Origin: Lepidostoma basale
Lineage: Eukaryota; Arthropoda; Insecta; Trichoptera; Lepidostomatidae
Assembly (NCBI GenBank): GCA_022606425.2
Contig: JAHDVF020001325.1
Span: 2,170,001-2,234,000 of the forward strand
DNA: 64,000 bases
Direction of reading: 5' to 3'
A model generated the notes under the pieces. That model was not told the DNA's origin and made no database searches. It saw only the letters and a program-made list of their open reading frames with translations. Shown piece by piece: positions 48,045 to 59,394 of this stretch; the first letter of the stretch is position 1, and the number at the start of each line of letters is the position of its first letter. Made by a program: the position numbers and the translations under genes.

Positions 48045-48400
48045 TCACTTCGACCGGTTTCGACAGCTCGTTACCGTCTTCCATCTTTTTATTTTAATTT
48101 ATAACAACAAAAACAAACCATTATGTCGTTTCTCCGCAGGAGTGGGCAGAGAGAATGGACCGCCACACCAATCTATCCTGACACACCTCTCTAGATTCCT
48201 CCACATTCATAAAACGAGTAATACACGCACGTTGATTCTTCCGACTCCTAACATAACCAACCATTAAAATTTGATTGATTTGGTAATGCCATGTTTTCCT
48301 CGGTCTACCTCGACTTCGTACTCCTTACTATGTTAATTTAATTTCATTATTTACAATGAACTTCTACAACATTAGTATAAAATTTCACAAATAAGAATGT
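48045..48400. repeat. Foldback family F3 copy 2, interrupted by a LINE tail
   Basis: The arm CACTTCGACCGGTTTCGACA, GCTCGTTACCGTCTTCCATC runs to about 48110. The F3 tail TTTACAATGAACTTCTACAA resumes at about 48350. Between them sits a family K LINE end. Only one arm is visible. Confidence 0.65.
48115..48325 (-). pseudogene. LINE family K 3' end inside an F3 element
   Basis: ACCATTATGTCGTTTCTCCG, CAGGAGTGGGCAGAGAGAAT, CACACCTCTCTAGATTCCTC, ATGCCATGTTTTCCTCGGTC: family K tail and coding complements in order. Confidence 0.72.
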
Positions 48401-48579
48401 AGCACAATTTCAAACGATTTAATTAAATTGTTTTTTTTTTATAAATACGAATTTCTTTCGTAGAGCACGTGACTTATTATTTTTATTGATTAAAATAATT
48501 CATTCACCACCACTAAAGGCACACTTATTCATTATATTAATAATTTTCTAAAGTATGTACCACAACTATGTACCACAAC

Positions 48580-48718
48580 ACAGTGCCAGAACTAACTAAA
48601 CAACCATCACCCCGTCTTACTGAAGGGGTAGGTAGAATGAATAGACAACCTTATTGTAGAAGAACAATGTGGTGGTCCATTATTTCTGCCTACGGAGACG
48701 GCGTGATGCTTAGTTTGT
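48580..48718. repeat. Two LINE family K tails in inverted orientation
   Basis: Left half AACTAACTAAACAACCATCA, CCCCGTCTTACTGAAGGGGT is a minus-strand tail. Right half GGTCCATTATTTCTGCCTAC, GGAGACGGCGTGATGCTTAG is a plus-strand tail. Together they form an imperfect palindrome with no coding sequence left. Confidence 0.75.
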
Positions 48719-48930
48719 GTTTATTATATTTCAAATGTTTCATTTCAACATGTGCTTAGTTTGTTGATGACTATAGTCTTTCAACATGACTATAGTCTGT
48801 TGATTAAAATGACGGTATTTATTTGATGTTTTAATTTTGCTCTACTTGTACATGCATCGAGGCAGGTAGACTACTTGGCGATTTTGTAGAATATAATATA
48901 ATAGCTAAAGTGTTATCTCTCTCGTTGCAG
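48719..48930. other. 3' end of the long intron
   Basis: AT-rich sequence ending in the acceptor tract TCTCTCTCGTTGCAG of the next exon. Confidence 0.5.
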
Positions 48931-49108
48931 CCATCGAGCCGGCGGTCTGCCGGTCCCACGGAGGAGCGATTGGGCGGGAGCGGGGGCGGGAGCCCGTCCC
49001 CTGCTGGGCCGCCCTGCTCGCCGCCCTCACCGCCCTCGCTGCGGAGGGCTCGCTTGCCGCCCTGCCACGCCAGCCGCCGCCTTCTGGAAGACACGCTCGC
49101 CCAGCAAG
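48931..49108 (+). CDS. Rapgap1: Rapgap1 internal exon (Rap1 GTPase-activating protein)
   Basis: 178 bases, bounded by the acceptor CTCTCTCGTTGCAG and the donor CAAG|GTAGAC. Frame 0 reads PSSRRSAGPTEERLGGSGGG, SPSPAGPPCSPPSPPSLRRA, then RLPPCHASRRLLEDTLAQQ plus one base. It is strikingly GC-rich against an AT-rich intron. The first half is low-complexity Ser/Pro/Gly/Arg, likely disordered and possibly phosphorylated. The last residues LLEDTLAQQ-G align with the human segment SVHEVLGRE-G that sits directly before the conserved GPFP block. The splice phase (1) matches the exon at 62882 exactly. RapGAPs switch off Rap1 by stimulating GTP hydrolysis. No GoLoco motif is visible in this exon. The identity rests on the junction with the next exon. 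Confidence 0.82.
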
Positions 49109-49609
49109 GTAGACTGCCTCAATATGAACACAATATATTTTCGACCATTTATTGAAATTTTTGCTTTTTCTTTGCATGTAAACATGGGTCATATTGCATA
49201 TATAAGTAAATCAAAATATTTATTTATTCGAAGAGCGGTCTTGAAGATTTTGGACCCTTGGTTCCTGATCCAGGAAGCATATGTTTGCAATGCACACGAG
49301 AGGGATTGAAAAAATCTCATTTATAAAATCATTTAAAAGTTTAATAAAAAAATTGTGTCTCCTCTTTTACATTTTTTTTTTCAAATTTACAAATTACAAA
49401 TTTCTATCTCATATACGTAATTTATATTTTCTTTTATGTTATCCGTATTCTTGTTTTTGTGTTTTACCGTTATATGTTAGTTGTCTGTTTATGTGTACAA
49501 ATATAATATTAATTACCTTTGATACAAAACATGTCATTTTTTGTAAAAGCCCATGCGGGGTTTATGTCAAAAAAATTCAATTAAATTAATTACTACGAAT
49601 TTTTGATAG
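49109..49609. other. Intron sequence, unassigned
   Basis: AT-rich. The ORFs at 49124-49309 and 49281-49589 are unrecognised and lack splice context. Confidence 0.4.
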
Positions 49610-49765
49610 ATTAAAGGTCTTTTTTACTCTGCGGAATTCCATATTGACGATTTTTTTAAATTAAAATACTGTTTTATCCACTTTTGAGTGGTAGTGAAAA
49701 ATTCATTTAAAAAAACGTAATTACTACCAAAATAAATTTAAACCATATCCATACATCATCTTCGT
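49610..49765. repeat. Foldback-related family F5, copy 2
   Basis: CTGCGGAATTCCATATTGAC, AAATACTGTTTTATCCACTT and TTGAGTGGTAGTGAAAA parallel the outer part of the copy at 59395-59600. The core is missing. Confidence 0.55.
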
Positions 49766-51297
49766 AAATAACATATTTATAAAGAATAACTACAAAATAA
49801 TATTTCAACGTTTTCTGTATTAACTTATCTTAAACGTGCTTTCATAGCTTTATTTAAAATATTACATAACTTTCGACGTTATATGACTTTTGTTAACTCG
49901 TCATTGACGCCCATCGTCGTTCGTTTTAGTTTGACTAAAAATAAAATACTGGCGACGCGGCAAACTCCTGTCAAATGATATATTATTCCGTCACTCTGAT
50001 CGCCGTTTAAAAAGTTAAGTTTTTGTCTTCCCGGAGCTTGGTCCATAGATTATATTAGTCTGTAGATACCCGTGCCAAATCTATCATAGTTTAAATACAA
50101 TATATTTATGTAATACTTGTGTACCGTGTTCTGTGTTATTTCAAACTTCTAATCTATTATTTTATCGTTCATGCATATTTTTTACAGCGCTTCTTCGCCC
50201 TAATAGGTAGTTAAACAGCACTATTTTTTAAGACTCTGGATCCCCCATGCAGTGCAAATGCCTAAGCCATTGCAATATGTTAATTTTAATAAACTTGACT
50301 ACGGTGACGTCCTGGTATAGTTTGTAGATCTCTGCTTTGAATATTTTTTTCTATGTCTGATTATCCTTAATGGGTCCGAGGAAAAAACTGTTGATGATTT
50401 TTCTTTCGAAACAGTCTAATCTCGTTCAACACCAGGCGTGCGCTAAATTTGGTCTAATCAATGTTTTATATAAAGTGTTCATTGTTTTTTTTTCTGGATA
50501 ATAGACGCGACTTTAGTTGTTCAATGAGGTCAAAGTTACATCGTTTTTATAGAGTTATAAATTATTTTCACCTTCAATGTTGCTTTCAATACAATTTCAG
50601 ACTAATTCAAACACACGGCAAATCTAACTGCATTCACCAATTGATTTTTTAATTTCAATATAATCGTTTACATAATAGGTTTTTTCGGTTAACGGTGATA
50701 CACCCCCCTGAGGCGCTTATTTTTTTTTGCTATGCAACTTAGTGCATTATGAAAAACTGTTGAAACTGGGTTTTATTATATCTAAGTTATTATTGGTTAA
50801 ACTATTCTAGAACGAAATTTCAAAAACTTGATTCATGTTTATCATATATTTATTTTCGCGAACTGAACATTTTCCTGTGATGAAAGGAGCTTAATACGCG
50901 CTATGTACTCTCAGTGCGAGCACACGTGTATGAAACTTTTTTTTTTTTTTTTCATAAAACGCTTTCATCCGTTTTCAAACGACGTTCACCTAAAGTGCAG
51001 TTGTGTATTCCAGGGGGATATTCCGTTTACAGCGGATTCTTTATCCGTTTAGTTCGGAGATAAAAGTGATTTATGTCCTGCTTGTCGAAAGTTCGTATCC
51101 CGCCGGTCCGCGGCCCGACCTGTTGACGACGAATCTCGGTTTCCGTTCGATATCAGTTTATTTATTATCTTCTTATCCGAGTAATGCTATTGACTTATCT
51201 TCAATGGGCCTATAAACCTGCCAACTATTCAAAATACACGAAACAGAAACAATTTTTCTACGAAATGTAAAATAGTAATAAAATAAATCCCTCAACA
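49766..51297. other. Intron sequence, unassigned
   Basis: No supported element. 50990-51150 is GC-richer (GGTCCGCGGCCCGACCTGTT). The 70-codon frame there is unrecognised. Confidence 0.35.
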
Positions 51298-51735
51298 TCA
51301 ACATAAGCCGTCTGTCATCCACTGCTGAATGTAGGCCTCTGTCAAAGCACGCCACCACTCCCTATCCATTGCCGCTCCAATCCATCCAAGTCCAGCAATC
51401 CTCTTCTGATCGTCGGTCCAGCGGACAGGGGGACGTCCAACTCTGCGGAATCCTGTACGCGGTCTCCATTCTAGAACCCGTCTCCCCCATCGGCCATCGG
51501 TTCTCCGACAGATATTACTAGCCCATCGCCACTTCAGCCCGCCCATCCTCAGAGCCACCTCAGTCACCTTGATTTGTTGGCGAATAAATTCGTTTCTAAA
51601 TCTGTTTCTCAAGGTTGTTCCAAGCATGGCTCTTTCCATGACGCGTTGGGCAACCTTGAATCTGTAGACTAGACCTTTCGTCAGTGTCCACGTCTCGGCT
51701 CCGTACGTCCTGACTGGCAAGTCGCACTGGTTGAA
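51298..51735 (-). pseudogene. RTE-like LINE 3' end (family C), 140 codons open
   Basis: Minus frame: VRTYGAETWTLTKGLVYRFK, AQRVMERAMLGTTLRNRF, GLKWRWASNICRRTDGRW, VLEWRPRTGFRRVGRPPV and EAYIQQWMTDG. Same family as 7036-7322, but longer and without internal stops. The catalytic RT part and endonuclease are absent. Confidence 0.87.
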
Positions 51736-52371
51736 GACTTTAGTCTTAATGGTAAATAAATGTCTACCAACAAAATAAATCTACTTTCGCCTCAAAACTT
51801 AGGAAAGAAAAGTCTCCCGTTCCTGTATAAATGTCATTTGACGTTATCCAAAGTTTCATGTTTAAATATTCCTTTTGATAATGTTCATTTTGAATGTTTA
51901 TTAAGTTATCTCAGCTTGGAATAAGGTTATCTAATCCAAGAAAATAGCACTTGCCCATGGTCGGCGGCAGATAGGAACTTATTATGCGCTAAGCTAGAGT
52001 TCAAGTTTAGTTCATTTATCTTGCTGAAAGGACCGCTGGCCGCGAGAGTGTGGCTGGTTGATGTGTATCCGTTAATATAATTACATCTTACGCAGTCAAA
52101 CTAAGTAACGAACTTCTCTAGTGCCATTATATTGTAACCTCTTAGCTAAATGTTGGCGAAGTAAAATATGTTCTCTCTCTCATATTTATATATTATTAGA
52201 TCTGAAGCTAGAAGTAAAATCTTTTTCTGTTGCTAACGATTGCAATATTAACCATTGAAAATAAAAGTAAACTTGTAAAAACCACGATGTGGTCCGATTT
52301 TCTATATATTTTTCTTGCATCGATTGTAAAATAAACCATTTAAAATATAACATCTAATAATATAATTGTAA
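51736..52371. other. Intron sequence, unassigned
   Basis: Nothing supported. Confidence 0.35.
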
Positions 52372-52424
52372 GAGCTATGATGTTGTCCAACCTGCGATAA
52401 GATAGAAACAAGAAGAAGAAGAAT
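52372..52424 (+). pseudogene. LINE family D extreme 3' scrap
   Basis: Plus strand AMMLSNLR then stop (GCTATGATGTTGTCCAACCT), followed by ACAAGAAGAAGAAG. Matches the C-terminus and tail of the family D element at 9000-9262. Confidence 0.7.
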
Positions 52425-53649
52425 ATATATAACACATTTATTAACGCAGAATTTTATATACGAGTATATAACAAACAGATTAATACTAATTTCGTTTTGT
52501 TTTATGGACTAATTCCTGCTTTTTTTTCTATATAGCTGAAGTATTCAATTGGATATTATTCTTTAAACGCGTTTATTAAAGCAAATACAACTCATATTTA
52601 TTCTTTTTAACTTATAGAAACCGTAACACATACTTTATCTTATTCTGTACTCTCGCACGACTTTAATTATTTCAACATTATTTTTTTAATCTCTTCAAGA
52701 CTACGTATTATAATTATATGGTCTCTAATGAAAATTGTTTAGTGTTTTCTTATTCTTCTTTAAGGAAACTATGACCATTAGCCCTAACTGTTGAACTCTC
52801 AATTTAAACTTCGCTTCAAGTAGTCTCGAGTATAAGGAGGGGCCTGTATAGAAACAATTTAATTTCGAGGAATAATACAATTAGATCTCGCCCCGAATTT
52901 ACTAGAAACACTTTAAATGAAGAGTCTCTGATAGCCTTTAATGTTCCTCACATTTTATGCGCCGCTTGAGGGAAACCGTTAAATATTATATTAAAAACTT
53001 TTTTCACTCGTAACATTTTTATGGTTTCTGGTTTGCATCTGGCTATTATATATTATATACATTTACAAGAGACTTGTACTCTGTGTTATTAGTGGGGGGT
53101 ATTCACCTCATACTGTAACGCTTATCGTTAACACCAATGTCCGTAAATTGATACTTAAACTATTCTCTAAAAATTGTTTTCTTATTTTGACTTTACATTA
53201 TTGTTATTTATTTACATTTGATTTGATAAAGAATTTTAATAACGATTTGTTTACCTATTGTTTTGAAAACGTTTATTTGTTAATTCATAAATATTACATC
53301 GTGATTATTGTATCATTGTTTTGAGGTTATATGTTACAAATAAAATGATATATTATTCTAATCTGAATACAAAAATTATGTGTTTTGATATAATTTAAGA
53401 AAATTGGTGAAAACATGTATTTTGCATCGTTATTCAGCACGATATTTAATTGTTCTGAAAATTAATTATTGTTTGATCAAAAGCTTTATCATTTTCCCTT
53501 GTACTATATCTACATTATTTCGTTATGAAAAATAAATACATTAGCAAGTAGTCAACATTAGTATCAGGAGAAGTAGAGAATTACTTTATCCTGGGTGTTA
53601 CGTAGGTACTTGGGAGCATCCAAAATGAAAAGAAACTGATGAAAACAAT
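52425..53649. other. Intron sequence, unassigned
   Basis: AT-rich, nothing supported. Confidence 0.35.
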
Positions 53650-53745
53650 CATTACATTTAATAATGCCTAAGCATGGCGAAATATGTCAATCCTATACAA
53701 TATTTGAAAACATCTAGGAAAAGAGACGTTTTCGTTTTGTATTAA
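53650..53745 (+). repeat. Foldback family F1, solo arm
   Basis: TTTAATAATGCCTAAGCATG, GCGAAATATGTCAATCC, CATCTAGGAAAAGAGACGTT, TCGTTTTGTATTAAT. Core on the plus strand: GCC..GGC hairpin, GAAA, TATG, TC. Confidence 0.7.
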
Positions 53746-53909
53746 TTACATTGCAAGCAACCAAAACCTATTCTTAATTATCCCATTTATGATGGTTATG
53801 ATAATGGATGCTAGTTGTTATAAGAAACTTGTAATTATACATACTTCATCACAATCAAATATCTATTCAATAATTTTCAATTAATATACTCGTATGTATA
53901 TAGTCATTT

Positions 53910-54082
53910 AAAAAAATACTAAGGCCAAGGATATTAAACAATAGTATTAGAAATTCATTTTAAAATCTTCAAGATGAGTAGAAAATAGCTCATTATTATG
54001 AAGAAGGAATCTGGTCGTGTTCAGGCTTGAACCCAAGTCCCCTGGATCGGGAATCAAGGGTACCCTAAACCATCACCCGATT
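53910..54082 (-). repeat. tRNA-derived SINE, family S1, copy 4
   Basis: AAAAAAATACTAAGGCCAAG (3' side), GAGTAGAAAATAGCTCATTA, GAAGGAATCTGGTCGTGTTC, AGGCTTGAACCCAAGTCCCC, then CCTAAACCATCACCCG. More diverged than copies 2 and 3. Confidence 0.75.
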
Positions 54083-54564
54083 ATTAAAAATATATGTAAT
54101 AAAAAATATTCCGTGTATACAACAACTAATCTTTCAATTTTACATATCATTTGGCAGTATAAAGAACGTATTATGAAACTTTGTAAGTTTCATTTTCAAT
54201 AACAAGGATTTAAAAATCATGTACCAAAGGCATTGATCCAAGTTTTATGAACCAGCGGAGACCGTTATTTGTATAATGCATTGTATAGTGCTGGCATTGT
54301 GTAAGCGCCTTACCCGGCTGTATTACGCCACTATAAAAACATGTCACATTTCATAACGACGCTTTCCGACAACGTCCGGAAAAACGACGCCTTTTCAGCG
54401 GAAACGAGCTTTCTGGCGTCGGTTGATGGGGCGCTTTAGATTTTTGCGAAAATTGGATACACATCTTGAAATTTTTTATAAAATTCTATTATAATTCGTT
54501 TAAAATGCAGGAAATGCAACAGATGCATGATCATTAACTCATCCAATACAGCAGAAGAAATTTC
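54083..54564. other. Intron sequence, GC-richer block
   Basis: 54290-54440 is GC-richer (CCGGAAAAACGACGCCTTTT), without coding support. Confidence 0.35.
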
Positions 54565-55200
54565 CGTATCTTTATAATCGATTTCTCTGACTCCTCACAT
54601 GGCCGACATTCAATATTTGATTTATTTGATCGTGCCACGTTTTCCTCGATCTTCCTCTATTTCTGGTTCTATTTACATCGTTAACATATAATTTTTTTAC
54701 CATTCTTTCTTCATTCATTCTTTCCATATGTCCAAACCATCTTAATGATCCTTTCATTATTTTGTTCATAACACCATCATTCGCACCTCATTCACTTCTT
54801 ATATTTTCATTCGACGCTCTATCGTACACAGAGCATCCACACATTCGTCTAAGAGATCTCATTTCAACTGCATTTATTCTACTTTCATCCTTCTTTTGCC
54901 AGTTCCATGCTTCGCTGCCATACATAAGAGTCGGTAGAAGAACACCATTGTGCACTGCCATTCTAGCTTTTTGGATAGGTTTTTGTTTGCGATGAGAACT
55001 TTAAGTGCACCATTCACTTTGTTGCCTGCCCCAACCCTTCTTTCAATATCCCCCTCCACCTGCCTATCTCTTGTAAATATACTACCTAAATACACGAACT
55101 CAACTACTTGCTCCAAATTTGAAATTCTCGAATGAAATATTCTCCAAATTCTCGAATCAAATATTTGTAATATTATTATATAGTATATCAAATGTGATGA
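54565..55200 (-). pseudogene. RTE-like LINE 3' part (family K), long copy
   Basis: Minus strand, upstream to downstream: EFVYLGSIFTRDRQVEGDIE, RRVGAGNKVNGALKVLIANK, then AAKHGTGKRRMKVE (frameshifted), NKIMKGSLRWFGHMERMNEE, NRTRNRGRSRKTWHDQIN, QILNVGHVRSQRNR. It extends further 5' than the 33-kb copy. Two or more frameshifts. Confidence 0.85.
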
Positions 55201-55552
55201 ATAGAAGATAATCTCATTCAACGTGTAATTATGTATTTTAGGGACCTTAAATAGTTCTGACTTAAAAAATTTCGTGTTATCGCCTTTGTAATGCTCACTT
55301 TATAACGCCACTGTTATAATAGCCCCTTATCCTAGATGGGAATATTTTCTTTTAAAGTCCATTTATATCTACAAATTCCGAACATTACTCCAAACTAAGT
55401 TGCTGCCCGGAATACTTATGGTTGCGATACTGCGAAGGTGAACGAACTATTGAAATATCGACTTAACTCTATGAAATAGCATTGAACCTTAGAATTTTTA
55501 CAACTTCGCGTTGACTTGCGTGGAAAATATTTTTTTCTTCTTTCATATTAAA
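55201..55552. other. Intron sequence, unassigned
   Basis: Nothing supported. Confidence 0.35.
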
Positions 55553-55554
55553 TT

Positions 55555-55715
55555 TTAGCTGGTGGTGGCCAAGGGGACAGAACGCTTGACTGTAGATCCA
55601 GAGGATATAGGTTTAAACCTGGACATGACTAGATTCATTCTTTATAATAATGAGCTATTTTCTGATCACATTCAAATGCCGGTGATTTAAATCTATGGTG
55701 TTAGTTTTTTTTATT
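55555..55715 (+). repeat. tRNA-derived SINE, family S1, copy 5
   Basis: AGCTGGTGGTGGCCAAGGGG (A-box-like TGGCCAAGGGG), ACAGAACGCTTGACTGTAGA, then B-box-like AGGTTTAAACCTGG, then TAATAATGAGCTATTTTCTG. Same body as the other S1 copies; the 3' end is shortened. Confidence 0.78.
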
Positions 55716-55813
55716 AATTAATAATGATGTTATACTTTATTTTTTATATCAAAAATATGAACTGTATTTTTTTTAACGTTTTACATTTTATTCGTTACTG
55801 TAACCATTAACCC

Positions 55814-56580
55814 TTAACGTACCGTGTTCAAAACAAAACGCTCGCTCCCATGTGGTAAGTTCAGTTAACCGCTAACTTTATCTAAATATCAAGCATATGA
55901 CTAGATGAATCAAAATTTAATTTATGTCATCTTGTAGGGAATTTCATTAGGAATAGATCGATATCTATAACATACATGGATTATTTGAAAAACATATCAT
56001 TATTAATTTTTTTCTGGAACCATGCGATTTCTGATATGTAATGCGTCACAGCATACGGGCGACTGGACATACGGGTATAAACTTGTCTGCGCGCCGCGGC
56101 CGGCGGGGCGACGATAAAGGCACCTAGGCAAAATGTATAGTACGTTCAAGACAACGAGTACGTATTAATATTTGTCCCTTTTGGTAAAGTGTTAATATTT
56201 TCACAGTTCTGATATTATTAAGTTGCGTCCTGCGTTTCCGTCCACAGTGGTATTATTACGTACATATTGAAAAGGTCAAAGATATAATTTATAATACGTT
56301 CAAAACAGCGAGTAAGTATTTGTCACTTTTGATAAAGTTGTAAATATTAGCAAAACAAATTCTACCTTAACACGAATGAAGGTGAGGGCAGTCTTAGAAA
56401 ATATTTTTTTTTGGGATGAAGGAAGTAATTTTTTGCTTTTTTTTTTATTACGAAATATTGAGAACACTTCAATGGAGGATTACAATTTTTTTTATAATAT
56501 TAGGGTCCATAGGTTTTAAGAAAATCAACTTTAAATTGGCAGTGGAAACTCAATTTACCACATGGCAACGCGACGGTTAA
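55814..56580. mobile_element. Possible TTAA-flanked DNA element
   Basis: TTAA at 55814-55817 and 56577-56580 bracket a region with an inverted CCATGTGGTAA (55848-55858) / TTACCACATGG (56555-56565). The spacing to the two ends is unequal and no transposase frame exists, so this is a weak piggyBac-like MITE call. Confidence 0.3.
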
Positions 56581-57084
56581 CATTGTATTCAGGAATAGAA
56601 GCAAAATAAATTCGTAATCATTTTAAGAAATTAAAATTTAACTACAGAATTTTTTTTTAACATAATTGTATTCATCCAGTTAGAATCCTGAGAATATTTA
56701 TCTCGCAATAAAAAAAAATACTAATTTACCTGACAGCCTCTGCAATTTCCGCTGTTTGCACTGGCTTTAAATTCATAGTATACAATTCTCGATTAAAACT
56801 CTTCAACTCTTATTTAAAATTTGACATACAAATCACATCTGTAATATTAGGCCGTATACTTTTTGTCGAGACTGCATTGTATCACAGCTCCCAGAAAGAA
56901 CGAGCTCTTAGTATGCACTATGAATATTCCTTGCCAGCTCCTGCAATTTACATGAGGGTAGCAGTGGCGTATGTGAAATTATTTCCTCCCAAAATTATGA
57001 CCCATATTATTGTTTGAAAATATTGCAAAGACCTGATTGGAGGGGCTGATCTGTGCGTGAATACTCGTATACTCGTACAATCTC
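56581..57084. other. Intron sequence, unassigned
   Basis: Nothing supported. Confidence 0.35.
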
Positions 57085-57380
57085 AAGTCAAAAAGGCAGC
57101 TGCAATCTCAAGAGCTCTAAAATCCGCAATATGGAATAATAAAGATATGATAGTATGGTAAGTTTTATAAAGTATGCGCAAGACCAATAATAAAATATGG
57201 CGTTGAAGGGAGGGTAGACACAGCCAAAACCAAACAGTATTAAGAACTTCTGAGATAAAGACATCGAGGATGATATCAGGTAATACACTAAGCGATTGTG
57301 TGAGAGATTGCAACAGTTGATTGAACAGCTGGGAATCCACCTCATAGGAGGAGCAACCCTTTGGTGATAAAAACACATAT
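57085..57380 (+). pseudogene. RTE-like LINE 3' end (family B), copy 4
   Basis: Plus strand: AAAATCCGCAATATGGAATA, AAAGTATGCGCAAGACCAAT, AAATATGGCGTTGAAGGGAG (a KYGVE-like block), CAGTATTAAGAACTTCTGAG, GTGTGAGAGATTGCAACAGT, CAGCTGGGAATCCACCTCAT. Complement-matched to the family B text at 2700-2800 and 19680-19780. Heavily decayed. Confidence 0.7.
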
Positions 57381-57399
57381 GAAGAATAATTAAAAAATA

Positions 57400-57815
57400 C
57401 AAACTAACTAACTATCTAACCATCACGCAATCTCCCCGAAAGGGTAGGCAAAAATAATGAACTGCCACACTTTTCTTTCTTGAGATAATTCTCTCGCTTC
57501 CCCAACACAACAATACATCGAGTCATGCACGCACATCGATTTCTCCGACTCCTCACGTCGCCGACATTCAATATTTGATAGATTTGATCATGCCACGTTT
57601 TCCTTAGTTTTCCTATTTTTCTAGTTCCATTTACATCATTAACATATATTTGTTTTACCATTCCTTCTTCATTCATTATTTCCATGTGTCCAAATCATAT
57701 TAATTTTCCTTTCATTATTGTGTTCATAACTCTTTCATTAGCACCGCATTCACTTCTTATATTTTCATTCGACACTCTATCATACACTCGTATAAGGGAT
57801 CTCATTTCTACTGTA
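57400..57815 (-). pseudogene. RTE-like LINE 3' end (family K)
   Basis: Minus frame 57416-57685: MEIMNEEGMVKQIYVNDVNG, TRKIGKLRKTWHDQIYQI, LNVGDVRSRRNRCACMTR. Plus-strand AACTAACTAACTATCTAACC at 57403-57422 is the complement of the tail repeat. It abuts the family B copy tail to tail. Confidence 0.82.
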
Positions 57816-58689
57816 TAAATTAGTCAAACAACAACTAATCGTTTTTTTTTTATGTCCCTTTATCAACAAATATACTATAATTGACATGTCGACTAGCATA
57901 AACCAGTAGTTATCCTAAGATAATGAAGATATCACTGTATCGCGTTGCTTGTGTCAGTTTATATTTTTCCTTTAAGAAGGCTTTCACCGAGCCGCCATTG
58001 GAGGGTGGGTGTATGCAGCGTGGGCGGCTAGGGGGCGGGGGCGAGCCCGCCGCAGACTGTAAACAAGGACTTGGGCGGCAATTCATTTCTTCACCCGAGT
58101 CCGTATAATCGCGGCTCTGTGTGCGCGGTTAATAAATGACTGTAATATTGCAGAACTTTGATAGAGATTTCATATTTTGCTGACCTTCGTTTTCATCAAG
58201 AAACTATTATATCCTACTTATACGGTAGCGTGCCGTATTATATTCTAGAGTTACTATTGTGTGATTATCATAACAGTCAGTTTATGCACAAATATATGCA
58301 TAGATCGTCTATCACAGCGATACATATCATTCATATAAAATATAATGAAACTTCTTGAAATTATATATTTTTTTAATTATATTTATGTATTCCCACGAGT
58401 AGAATACTCATTATGAGAAATTGCATATGAAATTTTACATTATCGTTTGAGCATCTGAACAAGATATGATATTTTATTTCATATCAAAGAAAAGTTCGTA
58501 ATGTTTATTTTTAATTGTATAGGTTATTATGAGAATATAAAGTACTACATAAACTTGTTCAATCTTAGAAATGTAATTTTGTTTGGATATATCCAAACTA
58601 TTTTCCATCGATTGTCAACTTCGGGTTCGTTTTTTTTGGAAGCATATTTTTTATCGTGAACACAGCTTTTTAATGGAATAATTCCTACT
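57816..58689. other. Intron sequence with GC-rich island
   Basis: 57985-58095 is very GC-rich (GGGCGGCTAGGGGGCGGGGG, CGAGCCCGCCGCAGACTG), with no exon signature. The rest is AT-rich. Confidence 0.4.
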
Positions 58690-58865
58690 ATACTTGGAAT
58701 TGGACTTGGATCTTCTGGCTTCCAGAAGTTCAGCTCTTGTTGGAAAGGTGATTTGGTGGGTAGTTGGTTTATGCGGGGGCAAGATTTGTGTGACCTGGAG
58801 TATTCTTCTGAAGGAGAATCGATTTTGGGCACTTGTGGCGGCTGGAGGTGTTTGGGTCGTAATTT
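58690..58865 (+). repeat. Dispersed repeat R1, copy 2
   Basis: GGTTTATGCGGGGGCAAGAT, TTCTTCTGAAGGAGAATCGA, GCACTTGTGGCGGCTGGAGG match the complement of 22440-22560. Its 5' portion includes CTGGCTTCCAGAAG, corresponding to CAGAAGATCC near 22620. Class unknown. Confidence 0.72.
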
Positions 58866-59394
58866 GAGAAGTATTTTATTGTGGGGTTAGAATGTAATTA
58901 TGTGAAAAGTTTAATTAACGTTTAATAGGCAATATTATATTTGCATGTTGAATGCTACTAAACATGAGGAAACTGTGTACTGCGGATAAAGCTAATCACA
59001 TTTACATATTGATGAAAAAGAAATGGCCTAACGGCGGCTCAGAAAACCTATTTTCTAAAGAGGGCGAAACAATGCCGCAATGGGTGGTAACATTGTCCCG
59101 GGCCTTTCAGCAAAACATTGCCCGGGGGCTGAAAGTTGGGCTGTTTCCCGCTAGTTTCAGGATTTGAGGAAGGCGCTCCGCCGGCTCGGCGAAGTTCCTG
59201 ATTTGTCAGCGCTCTATAAAACGTCATAATTGCATTTGTTCGCTGAATGCGCCGCGTGTGCAGCGTCGGCGAGTAATGTAGGCTTTGTAGACTGAGTGTA
59301 ATCCTGCAGGGTCGTAATACGCTTTCGTTATTTATGAATTAATATTTCGAAACGATGCTTTTTTCTGTAAAGCATATTTTGAAAACTTATGTCG
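58866..59394. other. Intron sequence with GC-richer island
   Basis: 59030-59290 contains GGCCTTTCAGCAAAACATTG, CCCGGGGGCTGAAAG (an imperfect hairpin with the preceding CTTTCAG side) and CGCTCCGCCGGCTCGGCGAA. A 71-codon frame (58952-59167) is not recognisable. Better explained as a conserved non-coding or regulatory island than an exon. Confidence 0.4.

Noticed and set aside
48831..49192. Minus-strand ORFs (87 and 95 codons) over the Rapgap1 exon
   Set aside because: They are the antisense shadow of the GC-rich exon at 48931-49108.
49124..49309. ORF continuing past the Rapgap1 exon donor
   Set aside because: Begins in intron sequence just after the donor at 49109, and composition turns AT-rich at once. 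Read-through of the intron, not coding.
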